Positions 1 through 7,182 of a DNA stretch of 19,372 bases are shown one piece after another. The notes beneath the pieces were generated by a model. It did not search any database. It saw only the letters and a list, made by a program, of their open reading frames with translations, and was not told the origin of the DNA. The first letter of the stretch is position 1; every line of letters starts with the position of its first letter. This stretch comes from a bacterium UBA4637 (GTDB lineage: Bacteria > Bacteroidota > Bacteroidia > Bacteroidales > Bacteroidaceae): contig DHMR01000113.1 in assembly GCA_002405875.1 (NCBI GenBank), forward strand, positions 1-19,372. The letters are read 5' to 3'. The position numbers and the translations under genes were made by a program.

Positions 1-1400
1 AAATGCTTGAAGATATTGTTTAATGTCTCTTGGCTACTAATCTGTCCACCAGTAATTTCGCCCAATGCCTCCAATACCATCTTAAGGTCCTCGGCAATGA
101 GGTCGCCGCTCATCCCTGCATCCATGGATTCCAATACCCTTTGCAAGGACTCATGAGCTTTCATCAGAGCCTCGTAATGTCTTGCTGACGTGATGATGAC
201 ATCATTCTCTGTTATCTCGGGTATGTCGGCTGCTTTCACGAGAGCCTGCTCCAAAACATCCATGTTGATGTTGAGCTTTGCACTCGCATGGATGACTTGA
301 AGGTTTAGCCCATTTGGGAGATTGCTGTTGAGCGTCTTCATGGCTATCAGGTCTCTGCGATATATGTCGGGATCGGCCAACTCGTCCATCTTGTTCTGAA
401 TGTTGATGAGTCGCTTGCCGGCAGTTCGCTCCAAGATTTGCTTCTCTTCTTCTGGAGAAGGTTCGGCATCCGTTACCCAGATGACAATCTTGGCCTCGTC
501 CAATTTTTGGAAGGTGCGCTCGATACCGATGTTCTCTACTACATCGTCAGTCTCTCGAATGCCCGCGGTGTCGATGAAACGGAAGGTGATGCCATCAATC
601 TCTGTGGTGTCTTCGATGACGTCACGAGTGGTGCCGTGGATGTCGCTCACGATGGCCTTCTCTTCATGGAGCAAAAGGTTGAGAAGGGTACTCTTGCCCA
701 CATTCGTGTTGCCCACGATGGCTACGGGGATTCCTTGTTTGAGGGCATTTCCTGTCTCGAAGGAGTGGGCGAGGGTGGTGATGCGATGCCCTATCTCCTC
801 GGCGAGTGCCTTGAGCTCCGAGCGGTCGGCGAACTCCAGTTCCTCGTGGTCGCTGAAGTCCAGCTCTAGTTCCAGCAACGATGTCATCTTTAAGAGCTTC
901 TCGCGCAATCGTGAAAGCTCGCTACTGAAGTGACCTTTCAGCTGGCTCATTGCCATATCATGGGTTGCCTTGTTGGTTGAGGCTATCAAGTCGGCGACAG
1001 CCTCAGCTTGCGAGAGGTCCATCTTGCCGTTCATATAGGCACGACGGGTATATTCGCCAGGTTCGGCTTGGCGACAACCCACCTCAATGAGGCGTTGCAG
1101 AACCTGTTGAAGAATGTATCTACTGCCATGGCAAGAAATTTCTATGCTGTTTTCCCCTGTGTAACTGTGAGGTGCCTTGAATACGCTGACCAATACGTCG
1201 TCGATGGTCTTGCCTTGTTTGTCCAAGATTTCGCCATAGTGCAACGTGTTGGGTTTTGCCTCTGATAGCGGCTTCTTATTGGCTGCACGAAAGACCTTGT
1301 CGGCGATGGATATGGATTCGTTGCCGCTGATACGTATAATTCCTATCGCACCTCCAGCTGGAGTCGCCAAGGCGCAAATACATTCTTCGGAGTTTGTCAT
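1..1400 (-). CDS. mnmE: tRNA uridine-5-carboxymethylaminomethyl modification GTPase MnmE (3' end cut by window)
   Basis: MnmE works with MnmG to install the (carboxymethyl)aminomethyl group on the wobble uridine of certain tRNAs, using formyl-tetrahydrofolate and GTP. The reverse strand reads 466 codons without a stop. The N-terminal folate-binding domain (about residues 1-120) opens with the typical ATPAGGAIGIIRISG stretch. A helical region follows, then an inserted G domain with GNTNVGKST (230-238, P-loop), TTRD (257-260), DTAG (277-280) and NKMD (336-339). The C-terminal helices end at IFKHF on the edge. The family normally ends in a short Cys-containing tail (CIGK-like), so only about four residues plus the stop are missing. 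The start is the ATG at 1400, with an A/G-rich AAAGGA stretch upstream and no earlier in-frame ATG. It lies 126 bp after the upstream udp gene on the same strand. Identification is very secure. Confidence 0.97.
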   Translation of the reverse strand, partial: MTNSEECICALATPAGGAIGIIRISGNESISIADKVFRAANKKPLSEAKPNTLHYGEILDKQGKTIDDVLVSVFKAPHSYTGENSIEISCHGSRYILQQVLQRLIEVGCRQAEPGEYTRRAYMNGKMDLSQAEAVADLIASTNKATHDMAMSQLKGHFSSELSRLREKLLKMTSLLELELDFSDHEELEFADRSELKALAEEIGHRITTLAHSFETGNALKQGIPVAIVGNTNVGKSTLLNLLLHEEKAIVSDIHGTTRDVIEDTTEIDGITFRFIDTAGIRETDDVVENIGIERTFQKLDEAKIVIWVTDAEPSPEEEKQILERTAGKRLINIQNKMDELADPDIYRRDLIAMKTLNSNLPNGLNLQVIHASAKLNINMDVLEQALVKAADIPEITENDVIITSARHYEALMKAHESLQRVLESMDAGMSGDLIAEDLKMVLEALGEITGGQISSQETLNNIFKH

Positions 1401-1427
1401 AATGATGTTCTTCTTTTTCTTTTTTCC

Positions 1428-1481
1428 TTTTATTTATATACGTTCTTTTATTTATATACGTTCTTTTATTTATATATAAGT
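1428..1481. repeat. 18-bp tandem array in the mnmE leader
   Basis: Two exact copies of ttttatttatatacgttc (1428-1445 and 1446-1463) are followed by a third copy (1464-1481) that matches for 13 bases and then diverges (tataagttc). The array lies 28 bp from the mnmE start codon, in what would be its 5' untranslated region. A possible -7 box for mnmE (TAAATTTG on the minus strand, 1497-1490) lies just outside it, but no good -33 box goes with it. An AT-only 9-bp hairpin (1492-1512) between the array and udp overlaps that box and could be a weak udp terminator. Confidence 0.85.
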
Positions 1482-1526
1482 TCCTGTTCCAAATTTAAAA
1501 CAATTTTAAATTCTATCTTCGAGATT

Positions 1527-2402
1527 TTAGATTCTGTCAAGCACGAGCTTGATGAGTCCGTCGATGCTATTCTTGTACCCTGTATTGGCACTCTTGGCAC
1601 GGCGATTGGCTATCACCATACAACAGGTCATGGCCTTGTGCCCCAAAAGCAGTGAGAGGCCTGCCAAAGCAGAACTTTCCATCTCGAAGTTGTTGACACG
1701 TAGTCCCTTATACTCGAATGCCTCAATCTTTTGATTAAGCTCTGGGTCGGCTAGCGGAATGCGTAGCTCACGACCTTGTGGACCATAGAAACCACCGCAA
1801 GCTACTGTGACACCTCTCACCATGTCGTCGCCTGCAATGCGATCCAACAGCTCTGGATCATTGTTGACGCAATAGGGATTGCCTATCTGGTCGTTCCATT
1901 TTACTTGGCGCTTGAACTCGTGCTCGAAGTCGAGGTCGCAAACTTCATTGCGGCGGGCATAGAAGTTCAGCAAGCCGTCGAAGCCGACGCTCTTCTCTGT
2001 GGCGACGTAGGTGCCGGCAGGAGTGTTGAGTTGCAGACCACCACAAGTTCCCACTCTGACGATAGTCAACTGGCGATGCTCTGGTTTCTCTGTGCGAGTC
2101 TTGAAGTCGATGTTGGCGAGCGCATCCAACTCGTTGAGTACGATGTCGATGTTGTCGCAACCGATACCCGTGCTCTGCACCGTGATTCGTTTGCCCTTGT
2201 AGGAACCTGTGATGGAGTGGAACTCACGGCTGGACACCTCGCTCTCCTTGTCCTCGAAATGAGAGGCTACCAGTGACACACGTCCAGGGTCGCCCACCAA
2301 TATAACCTTGTCTGCCAACTGCTCAGGTTTGAGATGAAGGTGGAAGCAACTTCCGTCTTCATTTATAATCAATTCTGATTCTGCGAAATACTTACTCATC
2401 AT
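1527..2402 (-). CDS. udp: Uridine phosphorylase (nucleoside phosphorylase family)
   Basis: Predicted cytosolic nucleoside phosphorylase that splits uridine with phosphate into uracil and ribose-1-phosphate (pyrimidine salvage). At 291 residues it is somewhat longer than E. coli Udp (about 253) but usual for Bacteroidota members. Family landmarks are the phosphate-binding GDPGR (37-41), the RVGTCGGLQ loop near residue 116, and the ribose-binding NNFEMESSAL segment (237-246) with E240, M241 and E242. The start is one of two adjacent ATGs (2402 or 2399). The promoter at 2514-2484 leaves a leader of about 75 nt, which can form a 6-bp hairpin (2447-2470, TGGAGA/TCTCCA). Family membership is secure. 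Uridine rather than another nucleoside as substrate is inferred from overall resemblance to Bacteroidota uridine phosphorylases. Confidence 0.92.
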   Translation of the reverse strand: MMSKYFAESELIINEDGSCFHLHLKPEQLADKVILVGDPGRVSLVASHFEDKESEVSSREFHSITGSYKGKRITVQSTGIGCDNIDIVLNELDALANIDFKTRTEKPEHRQLTIVRVGTCGGLQLNTPAGTYVATEKSVGFDGLLNFYARRNEVCDLDFEHEFKRQVKWNDQIGNPYCVNNDPELLDRIAGDDMVRGVTVACGGFYGPQGRELRIPLADPELNQKIEAFEYKGLRVNNFEMESSALAGLSLLLGHKAMTCCMVIANRRAKSANTGYKNSIDGLIKLVLDRI

Positions 2403-2483
2403 TTTCTCGTGTTTAAAAGGTTTAAAATATCAATTGTTTGTCATCTTGGAGAGTTTTTGCCTATTCTCCACTTTTAATCCGAA

Positions 2484-2514
2484 CAAAGATAATGAAAAAT
2501 TCACAGAGCACCAA
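2484..2514 (-). promoter_or_regulatory. Bacteroidota-type promoter of udp
   Basis: On the minus strand the -7 box TATCTTTG (2491-2484) matches TAnnTTTG exactly. A minimal -33 TTG (2514-2512) lies 20 nt upstream. The expected transcript start is near 2477, about 75 nt before the udp ATG. Confidence 0.65.
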
Positions 2515-2565
2515 TTATTTTATATATTATACTCATTATTTTAAGTATTATTATGTTTTCTGACC

Positions 2566-2623
2566 ATTGGTGGCAAGCCTATCTTGTTATTGGTGGCAAG
2601 CCTAACTTGTCATTGATGTCAAG
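2566..2623. repeat. 23-bp tandem array upstream of galE
   Basis: Copies start at 2566, 2589 and 2612. The first two share attggtggcaagcct followed by a-t/a-cttgt (21 of 22 bases identical). The third, attgatgtcaag, is a degenerate partial copy in the same period. It lies about 430-470 bp upstream of galE and is outside any gene. Confidence 0.8.
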
Positions 2624-2801
2624 TCAAACCGATAATCGTCTCTTATTAGATAGGCTGTGCTGAAATTATTTTACATTTTGGAAGAGGCGAAAAAATCTCT
2701 GTTGGGACCAAGGCTCTTTGCCTCGACCCACTTTTATTTTTACCTCGGGAGGAAAAAATTCAAACCACGGGTAGTTTTGTTTTTCCCCTCGCGTAGTAAA
2801 T

Positions 2802-2880
2802 GATATTCGCTCGTGTGGCATTTCAATGGGGCTAGCGAATTATCTTTACAAAATTGATGTCACACGCACTTGGTCGTGCG
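2802..2880. repeat. Interleaved inverted repeats upstream of galE
   Basis: Arm A1 gatattcgct (2802-2811) pairs with A2 agcgaattatc (2834-2844, one bulge). Arm B1 cgtgtggcatttcaat (2812-2827) pairs with B2 attgatgtcacacg (2853-2866, two bulged bases and one G-U). The order A1-B1-A2-B2 means the two stems are either alternatives or form a pseudoknot. A third small stem cgcac/gtgcg follows (2864-2868 with 2876-2880). There is no terminator-type T-tract. Confidence 0.55.
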
Positions 2881-2936
2881 CCTGTCAATCTGTGATGCGT
2901 CTAGTTTGGGAATATGCCTGAATCTGTGGGGCGTCT
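2881..2936. repeat. Degenerate 35/36-bp direct repeat
   Basis: The segment starting cctgtcaatctgtgatgcgtct (2881-2902) recurs as cctgaatctgtggggcgtct at 2917-2936, with a two-base gap and two mismatches. Confidence 0.5.
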
Positions 2937-2961
2937 TAATCTCTGAAGTATCAGAATCTAC

Positions 2962-3003
2962 GATTCATCTGAAAGAAATTGGGATTCATCTGAAAGAAAT
3001 CGT
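2962..3003. repeat. 21-bp tandem duplication just upstream of the galE promoter
   Basis: Two adjacent 21-bp units (2962-2982 and 2983-3003) share the exact 18-mer gattcatctgaaagaaat and differ only in the last three bases. The second unit ends 20 bp before the galE -33 box, so the pair sits where a regulator could bind. Confidence 0.85.
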
Positions 3004-3022
3004 CAAAAAATATTTGTTTTAT

Positions 3023-3053
3023 TTTGCTGTTTCAAAAAAAAACATTACTTTTG
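3023..3053 (+). promoter_or_regulatory. galE promoter (TTTG-N19-TAnnTTTG)
   Basis: The -33 box TTTG (3023-3026), a 19-nt spacer and the -7 box TACTTTTG (3046-3053) match the Bacteroidota primary sigma consensus. The expected transcript start near 3060 leaves a leader of about 36 nt. This rules out the longer ORF start at 3024, which lies inside the promoter. Confidence 0.8.
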
Positions 3054-3095
3054 TCGGCGGATATCAATTATTCAACAAAACAAAAGAAACTAGCA

Positions 3096-4133
3096 ATGAA
3101 ACAAACAATTTTGGTAACAGGTGGTACCGGCTTTATTGGAAGTCACACTACCGTAGAATTGCAGCAAGCAGGCTACAATGTTGTTATCGTCGACGACCTG
3201 TCCAACTCTAAGATTGAGGTTCTCGATGGAATAGAGAAAATCACGGGAATCCGTCCTGCCTTTGAGAAGGTTGACTTGCGCGACAAGGATGCTGCTGAGG
3301 CTGTGTTCCAGAAATATCCTGCCATCGAGGGTATCATCCACTTCGCTGCCAGCAAGGCTGTGGGCGAGAGTGTGCAGAAACCTCTTCTGTATTATCGTAA
3401 CAACATCGTGTCTCTGATCAACCTCTTGGAACTGATGCCGAAATACAACGTGAAGGGTATCATCTTCTCTTCTAGTTGTACCGTCTATGGCCAACCTAAG
3501 CCTGAGAATCTGCCTGTCACTGAGGAGGCTCCTCATCAGAAGGCTACTTCTCCTTATGGAAACACCAAGGAAATCAATGAACAGATCATTGCTGACTATA
3601 TCCATAGTGGCGCTAACATCAAGAGCATCATCCTGCGCTACTTCAACCCAATCGGTGCTCATCCATCCGCTGAGATCGGCGAGCTGCCAAATGGTGTGCC
3701 AAACAACTTGATTCCTTACGTTACACAGACTGCCATGGGCATCCGCAAGGAGTTGACCATCTTCGGCAATGACTATGACACTCCTGATGGAACTTGCATC
3801 CGTGACTACATCTATGTCGTAGACCTCGCCAAGGCTCACGTGGCAGCCATGGCTCGTGTGCTCGACCAGGAGACAGAGCCTATCGAATATTTCAACATCG
3901 GTACGGGCAAGGGTAACTCGACCCTCGAGATTGTCGAGACCTTCGAGAAAGCTACGGGCGTGAAGTTGAACTGGAAGTATGGTCCTCGTCGTGAGGGCGA
4001 TATCGAGAAAATTTGGGGCGACTGCACCAAGGCCAACAAGGTGCTCGGCTGGAAGGCTGAGGCTAAGTTGGAGGACGTGCTGGCTTCTGCCTGGAAATGG
4101 CAGCAGAAGCTCCGCGCTGACGGCGTGATGTAA
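3096..4133 (+). CDS. galE: UDP-glucose 4-epimerase
   Basis: Interconverts UDP-glucose and UDP-galactose in the cytosol through a transient NAD+-dependent 4-keto intermediate (Leloir pathway and supply of UDP-galactose for glycans). The 345-residue product has the extended short-chain dehydrogenase fold: NAD-binding GGTGFIG (9-15), the SSSCT segment (125-129) with the catalytic Ser/Thr, and the catalytic YGNTK (Tyr154-xxx-Lys158). The length fits GalE (about 338-345). The ATG at 3096 (MKQTILVTGG) puts the Rossmann strand at the N-terminus and follows the promoter at 3023-3053. A strong terminator follows at 4161, so the gene is probably monocistronic. No other gal gene is nearby, which suggests a role in nucleotide-sugar supply as much as in galactose use. 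Confidence 0.97.
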   Translation: MKQTILVTGGTGFIGSHTTVELQQAGYNVVIVDDLSNSKIEVLDGIEKITGIRPAFEKVDLRDKDAAEAVFQKYPAIEGIIHFAASKAVGESVQKPLLYYRNNIVSLINLLELMPKYNVKGIIFSSSCTVYGQPKPENLPVTEEAPHQKATSPYGNTKEINEQIIADYIHSGANIKSIILRYFNPIGAHPSAEIGELPNGVPNNLIPYVTQTAMGIRKELTIFGNDYDTPDGTCIRDYIYVVDLAKAHVAAMARVLDQETEPIEYFNIGTGKGNSTLEIVETFEKATGVKLNWKYGPRREGDIEKIWGDCTKANKVLGWKAEAKLEDVLASAWKWQQKLRADGVM

Positions 4134-4160
4134 TCGAAGGAATCCGATACTTAAATAAAC

Positions 4161-4204
4161 TTAAAAGTAGGGTGTTGCGTGACCAACATTCTACTTTTTT
4201 TGTT
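4161..4204 (+). terminator. Rho-independent terminator of galE
   Basis: An imperfect stem pairs aaaagtagggtgttg with ccaacattctactttt across a short loop and ends in a run of seven T. It begins about 28 bp after the galE stop. Confidence 0.85.
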
Positions 4205-4211
4205 ATTTTTG
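4204..4211 (+). promoter_or_regulatory. -7 box upstream of the envelope operon
   Basis: TATTTTTG is an exact TAnnTTTG match beginning three bases after the T-run of the galE terminator. No TTTG/TTG lies at the right distance upstream (that region is the terminator stem), so the promoter is incomplete and may depend on an activator or another sigma factor. The predicted start near 4218 would precede the gene at 4246. Confidence 0.45.
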
Positions 4212-4245
4212 CAGATGATAATGAACGAAATTGTTGAATTTGCAA

Positions 4246-4575
4246 ATGAAACGAAGATATATGGTCAAAAATCTACTCACTATATTGTTTGCCGTAGGCA
4301 TGGCTATGGGGGTGCAAACTGCATTCGCCAAGGCTGATCCTATCCTGGAAATCAATAGCATCGATTTCAGTCAGATAAGCATCAATTATTACAATGGCTC
4401 GCTGCACATTACGGGGGCCAACGGTCTGACCGTTACCGTCTATAACATCGTGGGGCAGAAAGTCTACGAGGCTAAGATTGACGGAAATGACAAGCGTATA
4501 GACCTTTCGCTTCCTGCCAACTGCTACATTGTGAAGGTGGGTACCGTAGCGCGAAAAATCAGTGTGAAACGATAG
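4246..4575 (+). CDS. Small exported protein, essentially a T9SS-CTD-like domain
   Basis: A product of 109 residues. Residues 1-27 (MKRRYMVKN, a hydrophobic core, then TAFAKA) form a signal peptide with a likely cleavage after AFA. The remaining roughly 80 residues carry a pattern like the type A C-terminal sorting domain of the type IX secretion system: TVTVYNIVGQKVYEAK, then DLSLPANCYIVKVG, ending in RKISVKR. In T9SS cargo this domain normally follows a large functional domain; here nothing precedes it. The start is ambiguous: ATG 4246 gives the positively charged N-region, ATG 4261 is the alternative, and the TTG at 4231 is less likely. It lies 64 bp upstream of the L,D-transpeptidase with no terminator between, so the two are probably co-transcribed. 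The fold assignment is inference from sequence pattern; the function is unknown. Confidence 0.75.
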   Translation: MKRRYMVKNLLTILFAVGMAMGVQTAFAKADPILEINSIDFSQISINYYNGSLHITGANGLTVTVYNIVGQKVYEAKIDGNDKRIDLSLPANCYIVKVGTVARKISVKR

Positions 4576-4639
4576 GTCAACCCATGGATGAAAGAAAAGC
4601 AAACCAATGAATGAGAGAAAGGAGTAGATTTTCCAGAAA

Positions 4640-6175
4640 GTGAAAACAATACATCAAATTCTCAACTTGGTCATTGTGCTCTTCTTGGTCACTTCTTGCC
4701 AAGAGAAAGTGCCAAGTACGACGCAGCGTCTTACGTTGGCGGAGTATCAGGAATACGGGAAGCATGAGTTTTCGATGAACTCCCGTCTGATACGGCAAGT
4801 AATCGACAGCATGGTACGTCGTGACAATGATGGGTTGACAGCGGATTTCCGAACCAAGAACCATTACTTGCAGGAAGGTGACTTCTTGTGGGTGAGTCGT
4901 CATGGGGTTACCCCTCAGGCTGATACGCTCCTGAGCTATCTCCAGAAGGTCGGCGAGTGGGGCTTTTCTCCCCGCCGCTTTTGCGCCCCGCAGATAGAAG
5001 AAGGCATCCGTCGGGTGAGAAACTTGGATTTTGATGAGAATAATGACATCAACAAGGTGCTGGGAAAGTTGGAGTACCAGTTGACGAAGGCTTACTTGCG
5101 CTATGCCATAGGTCAGAGATTTGGCTATATGAATCCTACCTTTGTCTTCAACCAGGTCGATACGCTCAAGCCCAGCAAGCCCGACACCATCCAGCGTGCG
5201 GTGAGATTCCGGGGGTTATTTGATATCAAGATGGACCATTCCAACCGACAATTCTTTGAGATGGCCCTTCGTAAGATTCGGAAGGATTCTGTATCGGTGT
5301 TCCTGAGAGACATCCAGCCTTCCAGCGACTTCTACAAGGAATTGGTGACGGAATACGCCTCGCGCAAGGGGTCCAAGAACTGGCGGGAGAAGGTGTTTTG
5401 CAACATGGAGCGCAGCCGATGGCGACTGGCTGATTATCCTCAGGGGCACCGCCGATATGTCTTCGTCAACATCCCTTCGTTCCATCTGATGGCCGTAGAT
5501 GACAAGGACACGCTTGGCATGCGCATCGGATGTGGAAGTTTTGAGACCAAGACTCCATTGCTGACGAGCGCCATCAAGCGAATGGACGTCAACCCGCGGT
5601 GGATTGTGCCGAGAAGCATTGTGGAAAAGGATATGATTCATTATTTCAGCCGATCCTACTGTGAGCGAAGGGGCTTCTTCGTGATGGATCGACGAACGGG
5701 CAAGGAGGTTGACATGCACTTGGTGCATCGAGGCATGCTCCATGACCCGCAATATGCCGTCGTACAGAGGGGAGGCAAGGGAAATAGCCTGGGACGGCTC
5801 ATCTTCCGGTTTGACAACAACTTCTCCGTCTATCTGCACGATACTTCCAGCCGGGATGTGTTCAGCCGTCAGGACCGAGGGGTGTCGCATGGGTGCGTCA
5901 GGGTCGAGAAACCCTTTGAGCTCGCCAAGTTTATCCTGAAGGGCAAGGACGAGAAATTGCTCGAAGACTTGAACTACTGCATGACCGCCGACTCGCTGAA
6001 CGACAAGAGCCGCATCATCGGTTCCATCCAGGTAGACCCGCCCGTGCCCGTCTATCTCGCCTATTACACCATTTATCCCATGAAAGGTAAGTCGAGGGAG
6101 GGATGGGTAGAGTACCCGGATGTCTACGGTTACGACAAGGTAATCTATGACTTTTTAGTGAAAAATTATCGTTAA
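4640..6175 (+). CDS. L,D-transpeptidase (YcbB/LdtD-type), lipoprotein
   Basis: Likely periplasmic cell-wall enzyme that forms 3-3 peptidoglycan cross-links or attaches proteins to the stem peptide. The 511-residue product starts with a lipoprotein signal (LFLVTSC, acylated Cys20). A helical scaffold region (about 60-270) precedes a YkuD catalytic domain (about 270-450). The domain contains VFVNIPSFHLMAV, GCGSFETKTPLL and the active-site motif with His400, His417 and the nucleophile Cys419 in SHGCVR. Length and order match the YcbB group rather than small Ldts. The start is GTG at 4640; an in-frame ATG at 4607 meets a stop after six codons. A GAAAGGAG stretch lies about 15 nt upstream. The ECF sigma gene starts 12 bp after the stop, indicating one operon. 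Assignment to the family is secure; the exact cross-linking role is inferred. Confidence 0.93.
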   Translation: MKTIHQILNLVIVLFLVTSCQEKVPSTTQRLTLAEYQEYGKHEFSMNSRLIRQVIDSMVRRDNDGLTADFRTKNHYLQEGDFLWVSRHGVTPQADTLLSYLQKVGEWGFSPRRFCAPQIEEGIRRVRNLDFDENNDINKVLGKLEYQLTKAYLRYAIGQRFGYMNPTFVFNQVDTLKPSKPDTIQRAVRFRGLFDIKMDHSNRQFFEMALRKIRKDSVSVFLRDIQPSSDFYKELVTEYASRKGSKNWREKVFCNMERSRWRLADYPQGHRRYVFVNIPSFHLMAVDDKDTLGMRIGCGSFETKTPLLTSAIKRMDVNPRWIVPRSIVEKDMIHYFSRSYCERRGFFVMDRRTGKEVDMHLVHRGMLHDPQYAVVQRGGKGNSLGRLIFRFDNNFSVYLHDTSSRDVFSRQDRGVSHGCVRVEKPFELAKFILKGKDEKLLEDLNYCMTADSLNDKSRIIGSIQVDPPVPVYLAYYTIYPMKGKSREGWVEYPDVYGYDKVIYDFLVKNYR

Positions 6176-6187
6176 AGCAAAAAGAGT

Positions 6188-6739
6188 GTGTCTAGTAAGT
6201 TAAGCGATCAAGAGCTGACATGCCTGCTGAATGACCCCATGACTCGTAGGGAAGGGTTTTCGGCGATGGTGCACCAGTATAGTGAGATGCTATATTGGAA
6301 GGTTCGTCGTATCGTGTTGAATCATGAGGATGCCAACGATGTGCTTCAAAACACTTTCATCAAGGCGTGGAACAGCCTGGATACCTTCCAGGGCAAGTCG
6401 ACGATCAGCACATGGCTTTGTCGCATAGCCATCAACGAGGCGCTGGATTTCGTGCGCAGGTTGAAGGCAAGCGGTAGCATCAGTGCGGACGAGGACCTCA
6501 GCGTGGCCAACCGACTGATGGCTGACGAATACTTCGACGGCGACCGGACGCAAGCCTTGTTGCAAGAGGCGGTGGCTCGGCTGCCCGAAGTGCAGCGCAT
6601 GGTCTTCCACATGAAGTATTTCGATGAGATGAAATATTCCGAGATGAGCAAGATACTCCATACCAGCGAGGGGGCGCTGAAGGCGTCTTATCATCTGGCG
6701 GTGAAAAAAATAACGGAATATTTCTCGAATCGAGATTAA
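6188..6739 (+). CDS. ECF-type RNA polymerase sigma factor
   Basis: A 183-residue sigma-70 family member of the extracytoplasmic-function type, directing RNA polymerase to a stress or surface regulon. The sigma2 domain (about 20-90) contains DANDVLQNTFIKAWNSLDTF, GKSTISTWLCRIAINEALDFVRR (the core-binding and -10 recognition helices). The sigma4 domain (about 125-178) contains LPEVQRMVFHMKYFDEMKYSEMSKIL and the recognition helix SEGALKASYHLAVKKI. Regions 1 and 3 are absent, as expected. The start is GTG at 6188, 12 bp after the L,D-transpeptidase stop. Genes for a one-pass membrane protein and a secreted sensor-like protein follow, so this looks like a sigma/anti-sigma/sensor module attached to a cell-wall enzyme gene. 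Identity as ECF sigma is secure; the regulon is unknown. Confidence 0.95.
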   Translation: MSSKLSDQELTCLLNDPMTRREGFSAMVHQYSEMLYWKVRRIVLNHEDANDVLQNTFIKAWNSLDTFQGKSTISTWLCRIAINEALDFVRRLKASGSISADEDLSVANRLMADEYFDGDRTQALLQEAVARLPEVQRMVFHMKYFDEMKYSEMSKILHTSEGALKASYHLAVKKITEYFSNRD

Positions 6740-6784
6740 ACCATCGGTGGGCTTGTACGTCACATTATTATAATAAGGAAAAAT

Positions 6785-7180
6785 ATGATGAAGGAAGAAA
6801 AGATATTAAAAGATAAGTTGGGCAATGCCAATCCTTTTTCCGTGCCGGAAGGTTATTTCGACGCTTTCGCAGATCGGTTGATGGAACGCTTGCCAGAGGC
6901 GGATGCTCGTGTGATAGAGATGCATCCGGCAACGTGGTGGCGTCGTGTGTCATTGCGCAAGGTCGCCGCTGCCGTCGGAGTCGCCGTCGTGCTTGCAGGG
7001 GGAGGCTTGTACTACAGCCATCATGCCTCAAGCTCCGTTTCGGTCGCCCATGCCGCAGAACAACCTGCGGTGGAGAGCGGTTCGGAATATGGCACTTTTG
7101 ATCAAATGGCCGACTATACGATGATCGACAACCAGGACATCTATGCCTCGTTGGCATCCGACAACCAGGGAGGCATGTAA
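6785..7180 (+). CDS. Putative anti-sigma factor, one-pass membrane protein
   Basis: A 131-residue protein with a cytoplasmic N-terminal part (1-57) and one membrane helix (about 59-78, VAAAVGVAVVLAGGGLYY). A short external tail is rich in Ser, Ala and acidic residues. The N-terminal NPFSVPEGYFDAFADRLMERLPE resembles the P-F-x-V-P-x-x-Y-F segment seen in small Bacteroidota proteins encoded after ECF sigma genes. The topology (soluble inside, one helix, exported tail) and the position directly after the sigma gene suggest it tethers or inhibits the sigma factor. I see no zinc-binding HxxxCxxC anti-sigma motif, so the role is inference from context. The start is ATG 6785 or 6788, with AAGGA five bases upstream of 6785. 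Confidence 0.75.
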   Translation: MMKEEKILKDKLGNANPFSVPEGYFDAFADRLMERLPEADARVIEMHPATWWRRVSLRKVAAAVGVAVVLAGGGLYYSHHASSSVSVAHAAEQPAVESGSEYGTFDQMADYTMIDNQDIYASLASDNQGGM

Positions 7181-7182
7181 AC

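Larger units (their letters stand above)
2403..3095. other. 693-bp intergenic region between divergent udp and galE
   Basis: No convincing gene is present. The region holds the udp promoter and leader, a very AT-rich stretch (2500-2560), a 23-bp tandem array (2566-2623), interleaved inverted repeats (2802-2880), a degenerate 35-bp direct repeat (2881-2936), a 21-bp tandem pair (2962-3003) and the galE promoter (3023-3053). Between 2624 and 2800 I see no defined element. An isolated TAnnTTTG match (TAGTTTTG, 2772-2779) there has no -33 partner. Confidence 0.7.

Noticed and set aside
438..1265. Plus-strand ORFs at 400-1265
   Set aside because: The minus strand here encodes MnmE with all GTPase motifs intact, so these are shadows.
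2772..2779. TAGTTTTG as a second galE promoter
   Set aside because: It matches only the -7 box; no TTTG lies 19-21 nt upstream, and the better promoter is at 3023-3053.
1428..3003. CRISPR array in the repeats upstream of mnmE or galE
   Set aside because: The units are head-to-tail with no unique spacers, too few and too short, and no cas gene is present.
3024..3095. Longer N-terminus for GalE
   Set aside because: The extension lies over the -33 and -7 boxes. The Rossmann strand begins naturally at the ATG at 3096.
2870..3211. Plus-strand ORF of 113 codons upstream of galE
   Set aside because: It starts with TTG, reads through the 21-bp repeat and the galE promoter, overlaps the galE start in another frame and resembles no protein.
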